In this document: in pieces, positions 1 to 12,300 of the stretch
Numbering within the stretch: the first letter of the stretch is position 1
How the letters are laid out: each line of letters opens with the position of its first letter
Assembly: GCF_015832195.1 (NCBI RefSeq)
Contig: NC_052032.1
Coordinates: 1,308,618-1,372,617, forward strand
DNA: 64,000 bases
Source: Motacilla alba alba
Lineage: Eukaryota > Chordata > Aves > Passeriformes > Motacillidae
Reading direction: 5' to 3'
The notes under the pieces: generated by a model
The model's input: only the letters and a program-made list of their open reading frames with translations
The model's database searches: none
Told to the model about the DNA's origin: nothing
Program-made: the position numbers and the translations under genes

Positions 1-1158
1 GAGAAGCTGCAAAATTCACCTTGAAAATGATCCCTTTAGAGAAGCAGCCCAGATCTGGATTCATTCCTTTTGGTCAGGGCCACAGGACTGCATAAAGACA
101 TTGGCTCATCTCTTCCAGAGTAATTTGGGTTGGGAGGGGCCTCTCTGGTGGGCTCTGGAGTCCAATCCCTGACCAAAGCACCCAGACCAGGGCACTCATG
201 AGTCCTGAATGCCTCCAGGCATGGAGATCCCACAGCCTCTCTAGGCAACTCAATATCTGATCAACCTCATGACAGGAATGTTTCTCTTTCTATCTCATCC
301 TGATTTCCCCTGTGGGTCCCAGGACAGCTGCCTGGGCTGGAGGAGTTGTGGCACAATCAGGTAACTGTAATAAAACAAGCCCATACCCAAAAAGCAGCCA
401 CACCACACAAGGAACAAGGTGAAACCGGGCCCAGGGCCAAGAAGTGGCTCCACCATAGCAAATAGGATGTGGTAGAGCAATGCCCCTATTCCTCTTTAGA
501 CTATGAGGAGCTAAAGGGAGTCTTTTGTACAGCCTGAAATAACCCATTTCCAGTCACCCCTGCCCTAGAAGCCCTCCCTGAGCCCTCAGCTGGACACAAA
601 AGGTGTCAGCAAAGGTGCATGGTGAGGGCAAGGTCCCCAGCCCTGCTCTGAGGGTTTGCTCTTTCCTCCCCAGAGGGGTGAGCAGGGGAATGGATGTGAG
701 CAACAGGGAAACCGTGGGCAGCTGAAGAGAGAAGTAGCAAAGCAAAGCAGCAAAGTAAAGGTCATCAGAGCTTGGCCAGCCACGCTTGGAGCCAATCTCT
801 GAACTCCCTCGAGGCATCACGGGGGAAACCCCAAGGCTTCAGTTCCCTTTCCCAGCCTTGGCCAGTCCCTGCTCTCACAGTGCGACACCACTCGGGGAAT
901 GCCAGCCCAGATCCTGAGACATGCACCCAGAAAGGCTGGAAAGGGCCTGGGTGCTCCTGAGGTGTCCCAGGAGATGGAGCTCCCAGGTAAAGGCAGGGAC
1001 AGCAGGGGTGAGGCTGGCACCCTGGGAAGGATGACCTGGAAGCACTGGTTGGTGGCACTGGAAGCAACAGGACAGCAGGGTACTGCTGGCCAGAAACTTT
1101 TGCAGCCAGCAGCCAGAAAACCCCCAAAATGCCTCCAATTGCTGCCGCAGACACTCAC
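1..1158 (-). other. RGS3 intron at left edge
   Basis: Noncoding sequence downstream of the exon 1270-1159. No conserved RGS3 exon, repeat family or RNA gene is recognised. Confidence 0.6.
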
Positions 1159-4100
1159 CCTCCTGGAGCTTGACACTCTGCAGGTACAGAGGGTTCCTCA
1201 GCACGTTGCAGCGCCCGGGCTCATCCTCCTTGGTGAAGAGCAGCAGGTCAGAGTAGATGAAGAGAGTCACCTGGAAGCACAGGAGCAGCACAGGAGAAGC
1301 TATTATAGGGAGCTCATCTCTTGGCACTGAGACAGTGTCCTGGAAATGTCCTCTGCCCTGGGGAGAGGCACCAGCCTCAACAGGGAGCCCAGACAGCCCT
1401 TCCCAAGGGGCTGCTGGCTGCTACACCCAGCGAGCTTCGGATGAGGCTCCCCTAACTTGGCAGCCGCTTCCTGAGGCTTGTGGAGTCCTGTGACAGGAGG
1501 GATAAACCTGCCTGGCAGTTCCACGCCACACAAACACACCCTCTCTGCTCCCTCCTGCCACTTCCCACTTACACCAGTTACAAATCACATCAGGAGGAGG
1601 GAGGAAGTTGCCGACTAATCCCAGCACGCTGCAGAAGTTGTAGCCTGAAAGCAAATCTGGTCACTCTGATCACCCTCACGGAGGAGCTCCTCACTGTTCT
1701 CAGTGAGAAAGTAAAGTTTGGTTTTTACAAGAACAGGACCACAGAGAGCAGCTGCAGGGGACAAACCTGACACCTCAAACCACGGTGGGGGTGGACAGGA
1801 AACATCAGCTGAGTGTCTCCCAGAGCTGTGCTCCAGCAGTGCCTCAGGTGTCCCAGGGGCTCCTCCAGGCCAGAGGGAAAAGTCTTGCCAGAGGTCCCCA
1901 GTCCAGTCAGTTCAGACTAATGGGACCTTGAAAATAAGAATGGGTTTCTCCACTGCACTGGAGATCCTGGACCCAGAAGCCCCCCAGGAATGAGAAGCTT
2001 GGTGCCACAGCTGAGGTGTGAGCCTGTCCTGGCCTCCAGGGGCTGGGGCACACAGAAAGCCTCAAAAATCACAGAATCATGGAATCACAGAATATCCTGA
2101 GCTGGAGGGACCCACCAGGATCACCCAGCCCAGCCCCTGGCCCTGCCCAGACCCCCCAGCAACCCCACCCTGGGCATCCCTGGCAGCGCTGGCCAAAGGC
2201 TCCTGGAGCTCTGGCAGCCTCGGGGCCGTGCCCATTCCCTGGGGAGCCTGGGCAGTGCCAGCACCCTCTGGGGGAAGAACCTTGCCCTGAGCTCCAGCCT
2301 GAGCTGCCCTGGCCCAGCCCCAGCCATTCCCTGGGGGCTGTCCCTGGTCACCAGAGATGCCAGGGAGCAGCTGCAAGGTGACAATGGCACAGTGGCACAG
2401 TGGGTGCCAGACCTGCTCAGGGTGAGGGCCTTGGGGTGCCTCCCAAAACCTCCCACAGCAAAGGCAAAGCTTTGCGACACTGAGCCACAGCAAGGAAGAG
2501 TTTGTGGTCTTTTAGCAATGCTTTTGCAAAAGGAGACAACACCCAGAGTCCCAGAGGGGTGGGAAGGGAGCACAGAGAGGTGACTCTGCTCCCACAGGGA
2601 GCAAGTCCCAGATGACAGCACAGTTTGTGCCTGTGGCTCATGGACACATCCTGAGGGGCACACGCTGGGTAACAGTTGTCACATGCTGGGGAGTCTCACA
2701 TCAGGGAAGAGCATCTGGCTCCAAATGGAAAACCAAGCCCTTGCCACAAGATTTATCCTTGCAGTGCAAGTTCATTTTTGTGGGATTCTCAGTAAGTACA
2801 AAACTGCTGGTGGAGCTTTAATTGACAATGAAACCAGGGAGGGGATGTTCTTCTCTGTGTTATTTGGAAAATCCCTTCCTCTGCTCTCAACACTCTCCTG
2901 GCCTTGTGCCCACATCCACCCTCTTCATTACTTCTGATCTTGTTGGTAATACAAGGAATAAACAGGTAGAAACTGCACTATTACCCTCATCCCATGGCCA
3001 CCTTGTGCCAAAGGTGGCCAAAGGTGTGCCACTTTCTGGGCCATGTCTGGTGCTATCTCAGGTCCCTCAACCCCAAAGAAGAGATGCTGAAGGGATTTTG
3101 GGAATAGCAACCCAAAGTGAAGGAAATAAAAGCATGGTCAGCTAACAGTGACACAGAAATTGAGGAAAGAAACTGAAAACCTACTACCTGTGGAAGTTTA
3201 AAGGGTGGAAAAAAGATTGGGAGCAGCAGGAAAATCACTTCAAAACCAAGCAAGTTTCAATAGGGAATCTTGGAAATGGAATTACATGGCTAAGTATTTA
3301 CAGGTATTGAGCTTTTACAGGAAGGTGGGATGGATTGTACTCGGGATGTAGAAGGTGAAAGCACACCCAGTGCAGGTTCTGCAGGAGCATCTCTGTCCGA
3401 TGCTGCTTCCAGGAAGACACTTCATCTGAGAGCAGTTGATAGAGGTGCCTCTGCTTCTCTGGGCTGTTGGGAGGAAAAACAAAAGTGCCCCTTCCACCCG
3501 CAGAGGCAGAGGCAGCCCAGCACCACGGGGCCTGAGGCTCTGGCAGACCCAGAGGTTGGAGCCGCACACCTGAGAGCTGAGGAGGGGACCCAGGGATGAC
3601 CCCAGGGCAGCAGGGATAAGGGGAGACTGGAGGAGTAACGTGGAGCTCTGCCCCGGGCTGCCATCCCACACTGACGGGCTGTGACCTGTCTGTAACAGCC
3701 CTTGGCAAACAGATCTACCCTGAAAAACCACAGGGCTCCTCAAAGTCAAGAGCAAACAAACAACAAACACAACGTCTGGGCTCACCCAGGCAAGTCACAG
3801 AATTCACCAGAGCTGCTCCTTGGAGGGTCAAAGTAGCTTTGGGTATTTAGCAGAAGTAATTTCCTACCCCACAGTCAGAAATCCAAGAGCTGCCAAGACA
3901 GGAGGACTCCCTGAAGACAGGGATGGACACCCTGGCTTATTGCTGCAGTGATTGAGGCCACACGGCCGTTGTCACATGGGCCTTTTAGGGGGGTCTGAAC
4001 AGGGGGAAAAGTTGTTCATAGAGGCTGACCCTGATGTCTCCACACTGCTCATCTGGGTGTGCTCTGCACCACAAACAGCAAAGCCTCTTCTGCTGAGGGA

Positions 4101-7100
4101 CCTGAGCAGCTACAGGACATAACTGGCAAAGCACTGGTGCAGGAGACAGGAACACATTTAAAGAACAGAGAAATCAGAAGAAATCAGAGAAACTGAAAGC
4201 CAAGAGGGAAGGTAGGAGCAATGGGCCAGTGTGCTGCCCAAGGGGAAACAACCCTGGGACTGCCACTGAGCCCTGCCCTGGGCAGGAGGGAGCCAATATC
4301 ACACCTTGGGAAGAAAAATGTGGCAACAAAATCACTGTGAAAAGGTGCCCAGAAATGCAGCCTTGAAGAGAGAAGAGGAGAATGCCTCCTGCTCTACAGA
4401 GAGGAGCGTAAACCCAGCCAAGCCCGTCCATGAGGTTGCAGGACTCAGAAGGCCCATCCTGACCTGCAGACCCTGCCAGAGTGGCAGAAAGGAGGGATGA
4501 GGAGGGCAGGAGTGTGGCCTGCACTGAACAGACACCTCAGGGCTTTGGGAGGCCTTCACTGGAGATGGATGGACAAGGCCAAAGGCCACCTTGGACACCC
4601 CGTGTGCCATCACCTGCTGGCTCCTCTGGCGTTCCATGGGCTGGAGGGATTTCAGGAGGCCATAAAAGTGGGAATTGCAGCAAAGTCTAGACAGGATGTG
4701 ATTAAGGCCTGAATAAGGACTGCCCCAGAGGTAAGGTCAGGGAAAGGACAGACCCTGGCAAGCCTCCAGAGAGATAGGTTGACTTCTTCAGGAGGTGGGA
4801 GAGAGTTTGCTCAGGGACAAGGATGCAATGTCTGATGTGGAAACTGCCACAGGGAAAAGATTCTGGGGGTTTGGGAGAAAAAGAAAGGAGCAGGAGCTGC
4901 AGCCCCAGCCCCTGCACCCAGGCCCTCCTCTCTTGAGCCTCACAGGCAAAGCAGATTAATAACACACAGAGAACAGTCCTGCAAACCACGGGAGCCCAGC
5001 TTGAGAGAGGCTGTGTGGGAAGAGCAGTAGGAAAACAGAAAACCTCATGGAGCAAAGAAGAAAGGACTGGTTGGACACAAGACAGCCTCTACCCAGGCAT
5101 CAGAGAAGGCAGAGAGGGAGAGAACTCAAGTCCAGCAAAGAGAGGAGTCAGAGCCCTCTTGCACCAGGGGAAGCTCTGTGGTGTCCAGGTAGTTTTAGGT
5201 CTTGCTGGCTGCAGAGATTCAGGTCCCCTCCCCTCACAGCTCAGCAGGACCAAAGCAGAGCCTGGCACTCCAGAGGGACCTGCAAGAGCTCCTTGAAGCT
5301 CCACAAAGCCTTCCATGGCCATGCCACACACTCAGACAGGAGAGAGCCCTTCCCAAGGGCCACAGGTGACATCCCAGCATTGCTATCTCCACTGTCACTG
5401 CCAGCGTGGGCTCAGCACCAGGGGCTGTTTCCCTTCAGCACTTCTCATTTCTCACCCCACTGACTCAGCTCCTCCTGCCCTGCCCCTGTGCCAGCTCACC
5501 CAGACACCACAGCCCCAGGGCACCAGCATTCCCAAACACTGCCTCACATTCCTGGCCTGCATCCTGCCCTTTCCTAGCACCAGCTCCAGCTGGGAAATCC
5601 TCTTCCAGCTCCAGGCTCATCCCAAGAGCATCATCAGCAGAGTCCTTTCCCTGAGACATTCTCCTGACCCTGCCCACAGTGGGGTCTCTGCCCTCCTCCA
5701 AACACACTTCTCCTAGGGCTCTTCATCACCCCCACATGCACAAATACCCCACCCAGGCTGCAAACAGCATTAGTTATCTATAAATATTCCACATTTGGCT
5801 GCTACTCCAAATATCTGAGTCTGACCTGAAAGCAGGTACCTCCAATCCATCCAGGAGGAGCTCCTGACTTCAGCTGCATCCCCAAGCCCTCCAGCACAGC
5901 TGTGCCACACAACCAGCAGTTTACCTGGTTTCATTCCTGCAAGTGCCCAGAAGAGTCTGAGCAGCACAGGACAGCAGGACAGACAGGGAAAGGGGTTTAG
6001 TTAAAATTAGTGCCAAGTTTTCTAATCAAGAATGGAATTTTTCATGTACTTTGATGTATTTTCATGTACTTTTTGGCAGAAAAAAAAAAAAAAAAAGAAA
6101 TGTGATTCAAGTCAAAGCAAGGAATGAATTGCACAATAAAAACCAGAAAGAGAGAGGAGTCACTTAGCACAACCCTCTACTGGTTTGTACTGGCCAGTGA
6201 TGGAAATTGGCTCTGGCGTTCTGCTGTTGGCCACACAGAAACTAAAACCAGTGAAGCAGAAGTTCCTCTACAGATCTGTGGAGATGACACATTGTTCACT
6301 CCTACTGAATTCAACCCCAAATTACTCTGTGAGATCCTCTGAAAGTATCCCAGAAGAAATGGCTCTGGTTAGCAGTGCACAAGTGGGCTCTTCCTCTCTC
6401 CCAAATTCCAAGGCTTTGCAGCTGGATGCAAGTGAAGCCAGCAGCAAATTTGATCAACACATCCAAACCCTGCCAGTTTGGATGATAAAAGTTGTCTCAT
6501 CCCCAGGGTGCCAAAGTCCTGTTGTGTCCCCAGAGTTCCAACAGCTCTCCAACAACATGGCAGAAAAGTTGAAGTAAGAAGAGCGAGAAGAATTTGGGTA
6601 GGACATGTGAGCTGTTTCAGGAACTGAAATTCTGAGAACATCTGCAGCAAGTTCTCTGTCTGCATCTAGTTCTAGGTTGTGGAGTCTCCTTCCCTAGAGA
6701 TACTGCAAAGCCATGTGGACACAACCCTGAGTCACTTCAGGGGATCCCTGAACAAGGGGATGAGACTGGCTGACCTTCAGTGGTGCCTTTCAGCCTGAAC
6801 CATTCTGTGCTTCTCTAACTTGGCACAAAATATCCTTAAACCCACTCCTCCTGAGTCTGCTGGGCTGTCACTGATGTGCATTTGCCACCCACAGTTTCCT
6901 CTCTGAGAGCCCAAAGGCAACAGGAACAACAGTTGATTTCTAGCACAGAAGATTTTTGATATTTAGTTTATCCCACAAGAAACTGTCCAGAAGTCTTTCC
7001 AAGTATCATATCAATATAATCACTGCACAATTAAACATTTTCCTTCTCAATGAGATGAGGTGTCCCTTCCAGTCCCTTCTCAAAGTCCCCTCCAGTGTCT

Positions 7101-9310
7101 AAAGGGGCTCCAGGAGAGCTGGAGACAAGGACAAGGGTGTGGAATGGCAGGACACAGGGAATGGCTTCCCAGTGCCAGAGAGCAGGGATGGATGGGATAT
7201 TGGGAATTAGGAATTGTTCCCTGGGAGGGTGGGCAGGCCCTGGCACAGGGTGCCCAGAGCAGCTGTGGCTGCCCCTGGATCCCTGGCAGTGTCCAAGGCC
7301 AGGCTGGACAGAGCTTGGAGCAGCTGGGGACAGAGGAAGGTGTCCCTGCCCATGGAATGGGACTGGATGAGCTTAAGGTCCCTTCTAACCCAAAGCATGG
7401 TGATTCTACGATTCAATCCTCTACGTAAGACAGCAGAACAGCACGTTTGGAGAGCTCAGACAACGTGGAAGAGTTTTACCTGTGTAGTCCTGTTCCTGCT
7501 CTCGTGAAGAAGCAGCTCCTCCGACAGCAGCAGAGTCCGGGCTGGGTTGCAAAGATCCAGGGGCTACATTTGGATGGGAAAAAAAAAAAAAGGAAACAAA
7601 AGAAACAGTCAAACCTTCCAGTGGCAGTGTGGTTAGTGAGATACACTTTCCACCCACCAAACCCACTTTGTCTTCACTTCAGCTGTAACTCACGCGGGTG
7701 TGAAGCCACCCCACACTGTGCTCAGAAGGACACCAAGTTTGCAGTCCAGTCATGGGAGAAAACAAAGCCTTGCACTCACACCTACACCAGCCCCAGCTGT
7801 GAAAAGACCAGCAGCCCTTGCCTCTGACAGGGGCTGCTCTGCACGGGGGGGTTATGGGTGTTTGTCAGCAGGAAGCACAACCACAGTGCTGGCACGTCAG
7901 GTTCCCACGTCCCTCAGGCACCAGTATTTGAACCTGATGGTGTGCATCACTCTTAAAGCAACTTTTAAGAATTCCTGTCTCTTCCTGTGCCACACCCAGC
8001 TCCCCAGTCAGTGCTGGAGAATGGGACAGGTTCATGTGTCCTGAGTGCACAACAAACCCTGCAGCAGCAGCCTGGAGCACCCTGGGGAGCAGCACAGTGC
8101 AAACAGGAGGGGACCTGCACAGGGCCCTGCAGGTGTGACAGTGCAGAGAGAAAAAGCAGCTCCTGAAGTGGCAGATTCTCAGGCACAATCCAGGATGAGG
8201 TTTGGGAGTAAGGAGGCAGAAAGTGCCAGTCGTGTTCCTGCCAAAACAAGCTGAGGGCTCACGCAGGTGCCATCAGGGAGGAGGGAGGGGATCAAACACC
8301 TGCCCCCAGCTCCAGCCCAGCCCACACTGGCCTCAGGCAGCCCATGGCTCAGGCTAGAGTGACACGGAATGTGGACCATGGTTTCAGGCTGAGCTGAGGT
8401 GACAATGCCACTGGCATAGGAGGACAAAGGGCTCCCCACAGGCTCAGAAAAGAAGGGATTCATCAGCAATGTACTCAAATACATGGAGCAGATGAGATTT
8501 TTGGGGTTCTGACCACATGACGGACAAAATGAAGGACACAGAGGGAGTTGCCACCAAATTCAGGGCTGTTGTATTAAAACAGCTCATGGGACTGCACAGG
8601 CAGAACATTCCCTGTCAAGCCATTACTGCTTGAGGGACTGGGGACAAGGGATGGAGGGAATGGCTTCCACTGCCAGAGGGCAGGGAGAGATGGGATACTG
8701 GGGAGAAATCCTTCCCTGTGAAGATGATGAGACCCTGGCACAGGGTGCCCAAATTTTAGTGTGACCACCAGTTAAACTAAAACTCCTTTGCACACACTGA
8801 CAGTACAAAGAACCCTCAAGAAGAACCACACTGATCTGCAATTCCAAAGTTATCTCTGAAGCCCAAAAGCTGGGACACCTCCTCCTGACCCAAGCAAGTA
8901 CCAAGGGCCAGATTTGAAAGCTGAAAAGGAGAAAAAAAAATCCAACATAGAATTGCTTGGGCAGGACACAATTCCCTTTGAGACAGCCCCCAGCATTGTG
9001 CCAAGTCCAGCCAGCTCCAGAGGAGAGCTGAGCATGACAGGGATCCTGCTGGGAGGGAGATCCTTGCATGGATGGCCAACCTGGGCACTGAGCACATCCC
9101 AGCCCCCTCTGGCTGCACTGACCTGCACAAAGATGGGGAACACCAGCACTTTGGGGGCCAGGGTCACGTAGGTGCCGTAGGAATGGGGGATGTGAGGCCT
9201 CACTATGGTGCAGTTCTGGTAGTTCCCATAGCTCTTCATGGTCTGCACAGTCTTCATCAGCCTGGATTTCCTCCCAGAGCCCGTGTGGGATTTCCCTTTA
9301 GAGCCATTCC
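1159..9310 (-). CDS. RGS3: RGS3 linker exons 13-15, reaching the left edge
   Basis: Exon 9310-9123 encodes SRLMKTVQTMK, GNYQNC and YGTYVTLAPKVLVFPIFVQ. Exon 7563-7480 encodes PLDLCNPARTLLLSEELLL. Exon 1270-1159 encodes VTLFIYSDLLLFTKEDEPGR through NPLYLQSVKLQE and ends in phase 1 at a GTGAGT donor. The conserved next human exon (SSEDLKFC...) was looked for in 1-1158 and not seen, so the gene continues outside the window. Confidence 0.92.
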
Positions 9311-12300
9311 CTGGATGGACAGAGGAGGTAGAAGGAAACGCAGGATGAGGAGGGAGCTCCAGCTCTGCCCACTCCAGCTCAGTCCAGCTCTCCCAGGCTG
9401 GAGCAGGGTATGGGAATCCTGGAGAACTGCTGGAACCAAGAGCTGCAGGGACAGGCATCACTCAGCTATCCAGGAGTCCCAGGGGTTCAAGGAATAGCAG
9501 CACTGATTCCACTGTTTCTAATGGCACACAAGAGGCCCCTGGGTGGTTTTGTTCCAGAGCTGCTTGCTTGGTGGCTTGAGGACTTCAGTGGGTGCCATCA
9601 GCAGCACAGATATGGCTGGGAAGGTACAAACAGGACCCCAGGGAGGCCACAGCAAGCTCTGCTCAGGCCAGCACATCCTACCAGTGCTCTTCCCTCTGAT
9701 CTGCCCTCGTGAGTCTCCACCTGCAGTGCTCTGTCCCACTCTGGGGTCCCAGCACAGGCAGGATCTGGAGCTGCTGGAGCCAGTCCAGAGGGGACACCTG
9801 AGATGCTCCCAGGGCTGCAGCCCCTCTGCTCTGGAGCCAGGCTGGGAGAGCTGGGGGTGCTCACCTGGAGAGGAGAAGGCTCCAGGGAGAGCTCAGAGCC
9901 CCTTGCAGGGCCTGAAGGGGCTGATGGAGAGGAACTTCAACATTTTTATCCACACAAGTCCTGCCTGCTCTGGATTCTGGGCATGGAATTAGCAAAGTGC
10001 AGGAATGTCATGACACGGGGCAGTGGGTTAATGACAGTTCTCACAAGACACTGAGATTGGAGGTGTCAGAGAAACAGGCAGAAGTTACAAACATTCATGG
10101 CTGGGATCAATCCCTGCTGCTGCCAGCAGTGGTTACTCAGACACTGGGTGTATTTATAAAGGATGACCTCACTGTTCATGAGGCTGGCATCACATCATCC
10201 TCTGTGTTTCAGCATTACATTCTGGGCTGGAAAAGGCCCAAGCAGCCTGACTGGTTTTCAGTCTGTCCCTCTTCCCTGAAGAGAGTTATCCTCACTCAAA
10301 GGAGGGATTACAGGAGCCTTTCTCCTGCACCCTCCCACTCCAGCTGGTCAAGCAGAGCCCAGACCACATCCTGCTGGACCCCAGCAACCTGTGCTCTGCC
10401 CTAAAACTCACAGGCAACAGATCCAACAGGAACTGCATGGCTCTCCAACCAAAAATTCACATCTTCAGAAGAAGCCCCAGTGAAAAATCAACATATTTCC
10501 TTCCTCCCTTCTCCTGTAGCTGATGAACTGAGCCTGCTTGGGGCTGCAGGCAGAGCTCTCCACTGGGATTGAACATATCCAGGTGAGGAACTGGAGCATT
10601 CTCCTTCTCCCCCACAGGAATGTCTCAGGAACAGGAATGAGCATCCCTTCTGCAGCTCCCTCGGGACTCCCAGCATCTCCCCTTCCCTCCCTGCAGCCAC
10701 TCCAGAGCTCCTGCTGCCATCACTGAGCTTTTGGAGCTCCTGCTCCCACCACAGAGCTTTTACTCTCACACTGTAAGGGATGCCCAGAACCTTCCCAGGC
10801 AGAAATGAGCCAAAACACTCCTGACCATGGCCCAGGGCAGATAAGGTCTCGTCCAAAGCAAACACACAAACCTGCCCAGCATTACATATCCCATTAAGCA
10901 TAAGGAAATAGCACATTTACTCCCAGATAAAGGCAGCAGAGGCAGCCAGCCTCTGGGAAGCCAGCTCGGCTGTTTACTGCTGGCTGGAGCAGCTGCCTTT
11001 GCTGGGGGCACCCTCATGACCTAAGAGCTTGTTTCTACCTCTAAGTGCATTAATCCTGACATTTTCCCTTTTCCCTCTTCCCTGGTTGCACTGGCAGATA
11101 ACATCAAAGCACAAGAGACAGCTCAGCACAGGCCAGATAAGATCTGTCTGGGCTGTTCAGGATTTGTTTTTGCTCTTATCCCTAAATCACCTCATTTTAT
11201 CACAGGAAATGATCACCTGCACAGGTCCTGGCACAGAAACACACCCAAATGTCAGCTCCTGCCACTGGGTAGGCAGCTCTGTGCTGCCACACTTCATCCC
11301 TGCCCAGGTTAACTGATACCTCCCTCCCTCTGAACTTAACATTAAATAATTAAAAACAAATCCATAAAAATACAAATTTTCCTACGGGAAGAAGCCCAAG
11401 CCATTAAAATCCCACCCCACTGTAAGAACAAGTCCCCGTGGTCCAGCTCATCTTTTCACAGGATCCACAAACAGCAGGAAAGAGCTGCAATTATCCACAG
11501 AACAAAACATCCCCTGCAGCTGAGAGTGGAAAATTCTCCCGGCTGCAGAGCTCCAGGGTTGGGAGCACCTGAGGCAGGGGGGCCTGGCCCACACTGCTCC
11601 CTCCTGCTCCCCAGCACTCCCCCCATGGCTCTGCCAGCCCCACTCTTGGCTTTCTCTGGACACAGCCCCACCTCAGAGATAGCACCAAGTTTTCCAGCTG
11701 TGCCCTCACCAGAGAGGGAATGCTGAGGGGTTCACACTCCTCCAGGAGCTCAGCTCTCCTAGGGATCCACAGCTCAACCTGAGGGCATCCAGCCAGGCCA
11801 GGGCAAGCACAGCCTCCCAAAGCTCCCAAATCCATGAGCAGACAAGGGGTATTTCCACATGGACCTGGATTCCTGCAGTGTCCAGCCCTGCCACCCACCT
11901 CAGCCCACTCTTTCCACAAGTCCGACCATCCCCAGAGAGCTCCAAGCATCCCACACACACCTGCCACGGCTGTGGTTCGTGTTATGAGTTTATGTTTCAA
12001 AGGTTTTTTGAGAAGAGCTGGCCCAGGGACTTTGCAGCAGCCCAGGGCTTGAATATTCCCCAAATCTGGCACAACTGCTGGCACTGATGTGAGCCACAGC
12101 CACCCTCACTCTGTGGCACTGAAGGAGTCTCAGGGCAGGGGTCAGCTCTCCCAGCAAGGCCTCATGGATGAGAACACGTCATGGACGGGCCCAGGGACAT
12201 GTGGGAACCAGGATGCTCAGAGCTCTCACACAGCCTGTTCTCACCCTGCCCTGGGAGGTCCCCACCAGCAGAGCCCTCTGAGAGCTCCCCAGACCCTCCC

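Larger units (their letters stand above)
1271..7479 (-). other. RGS3 intron (6.2 kb)
   Basis: Holds the CR1 pieces at 2068 and 7080 and an A18 tract near 6080. Otherwise unremarkable. Confidence 0.7.
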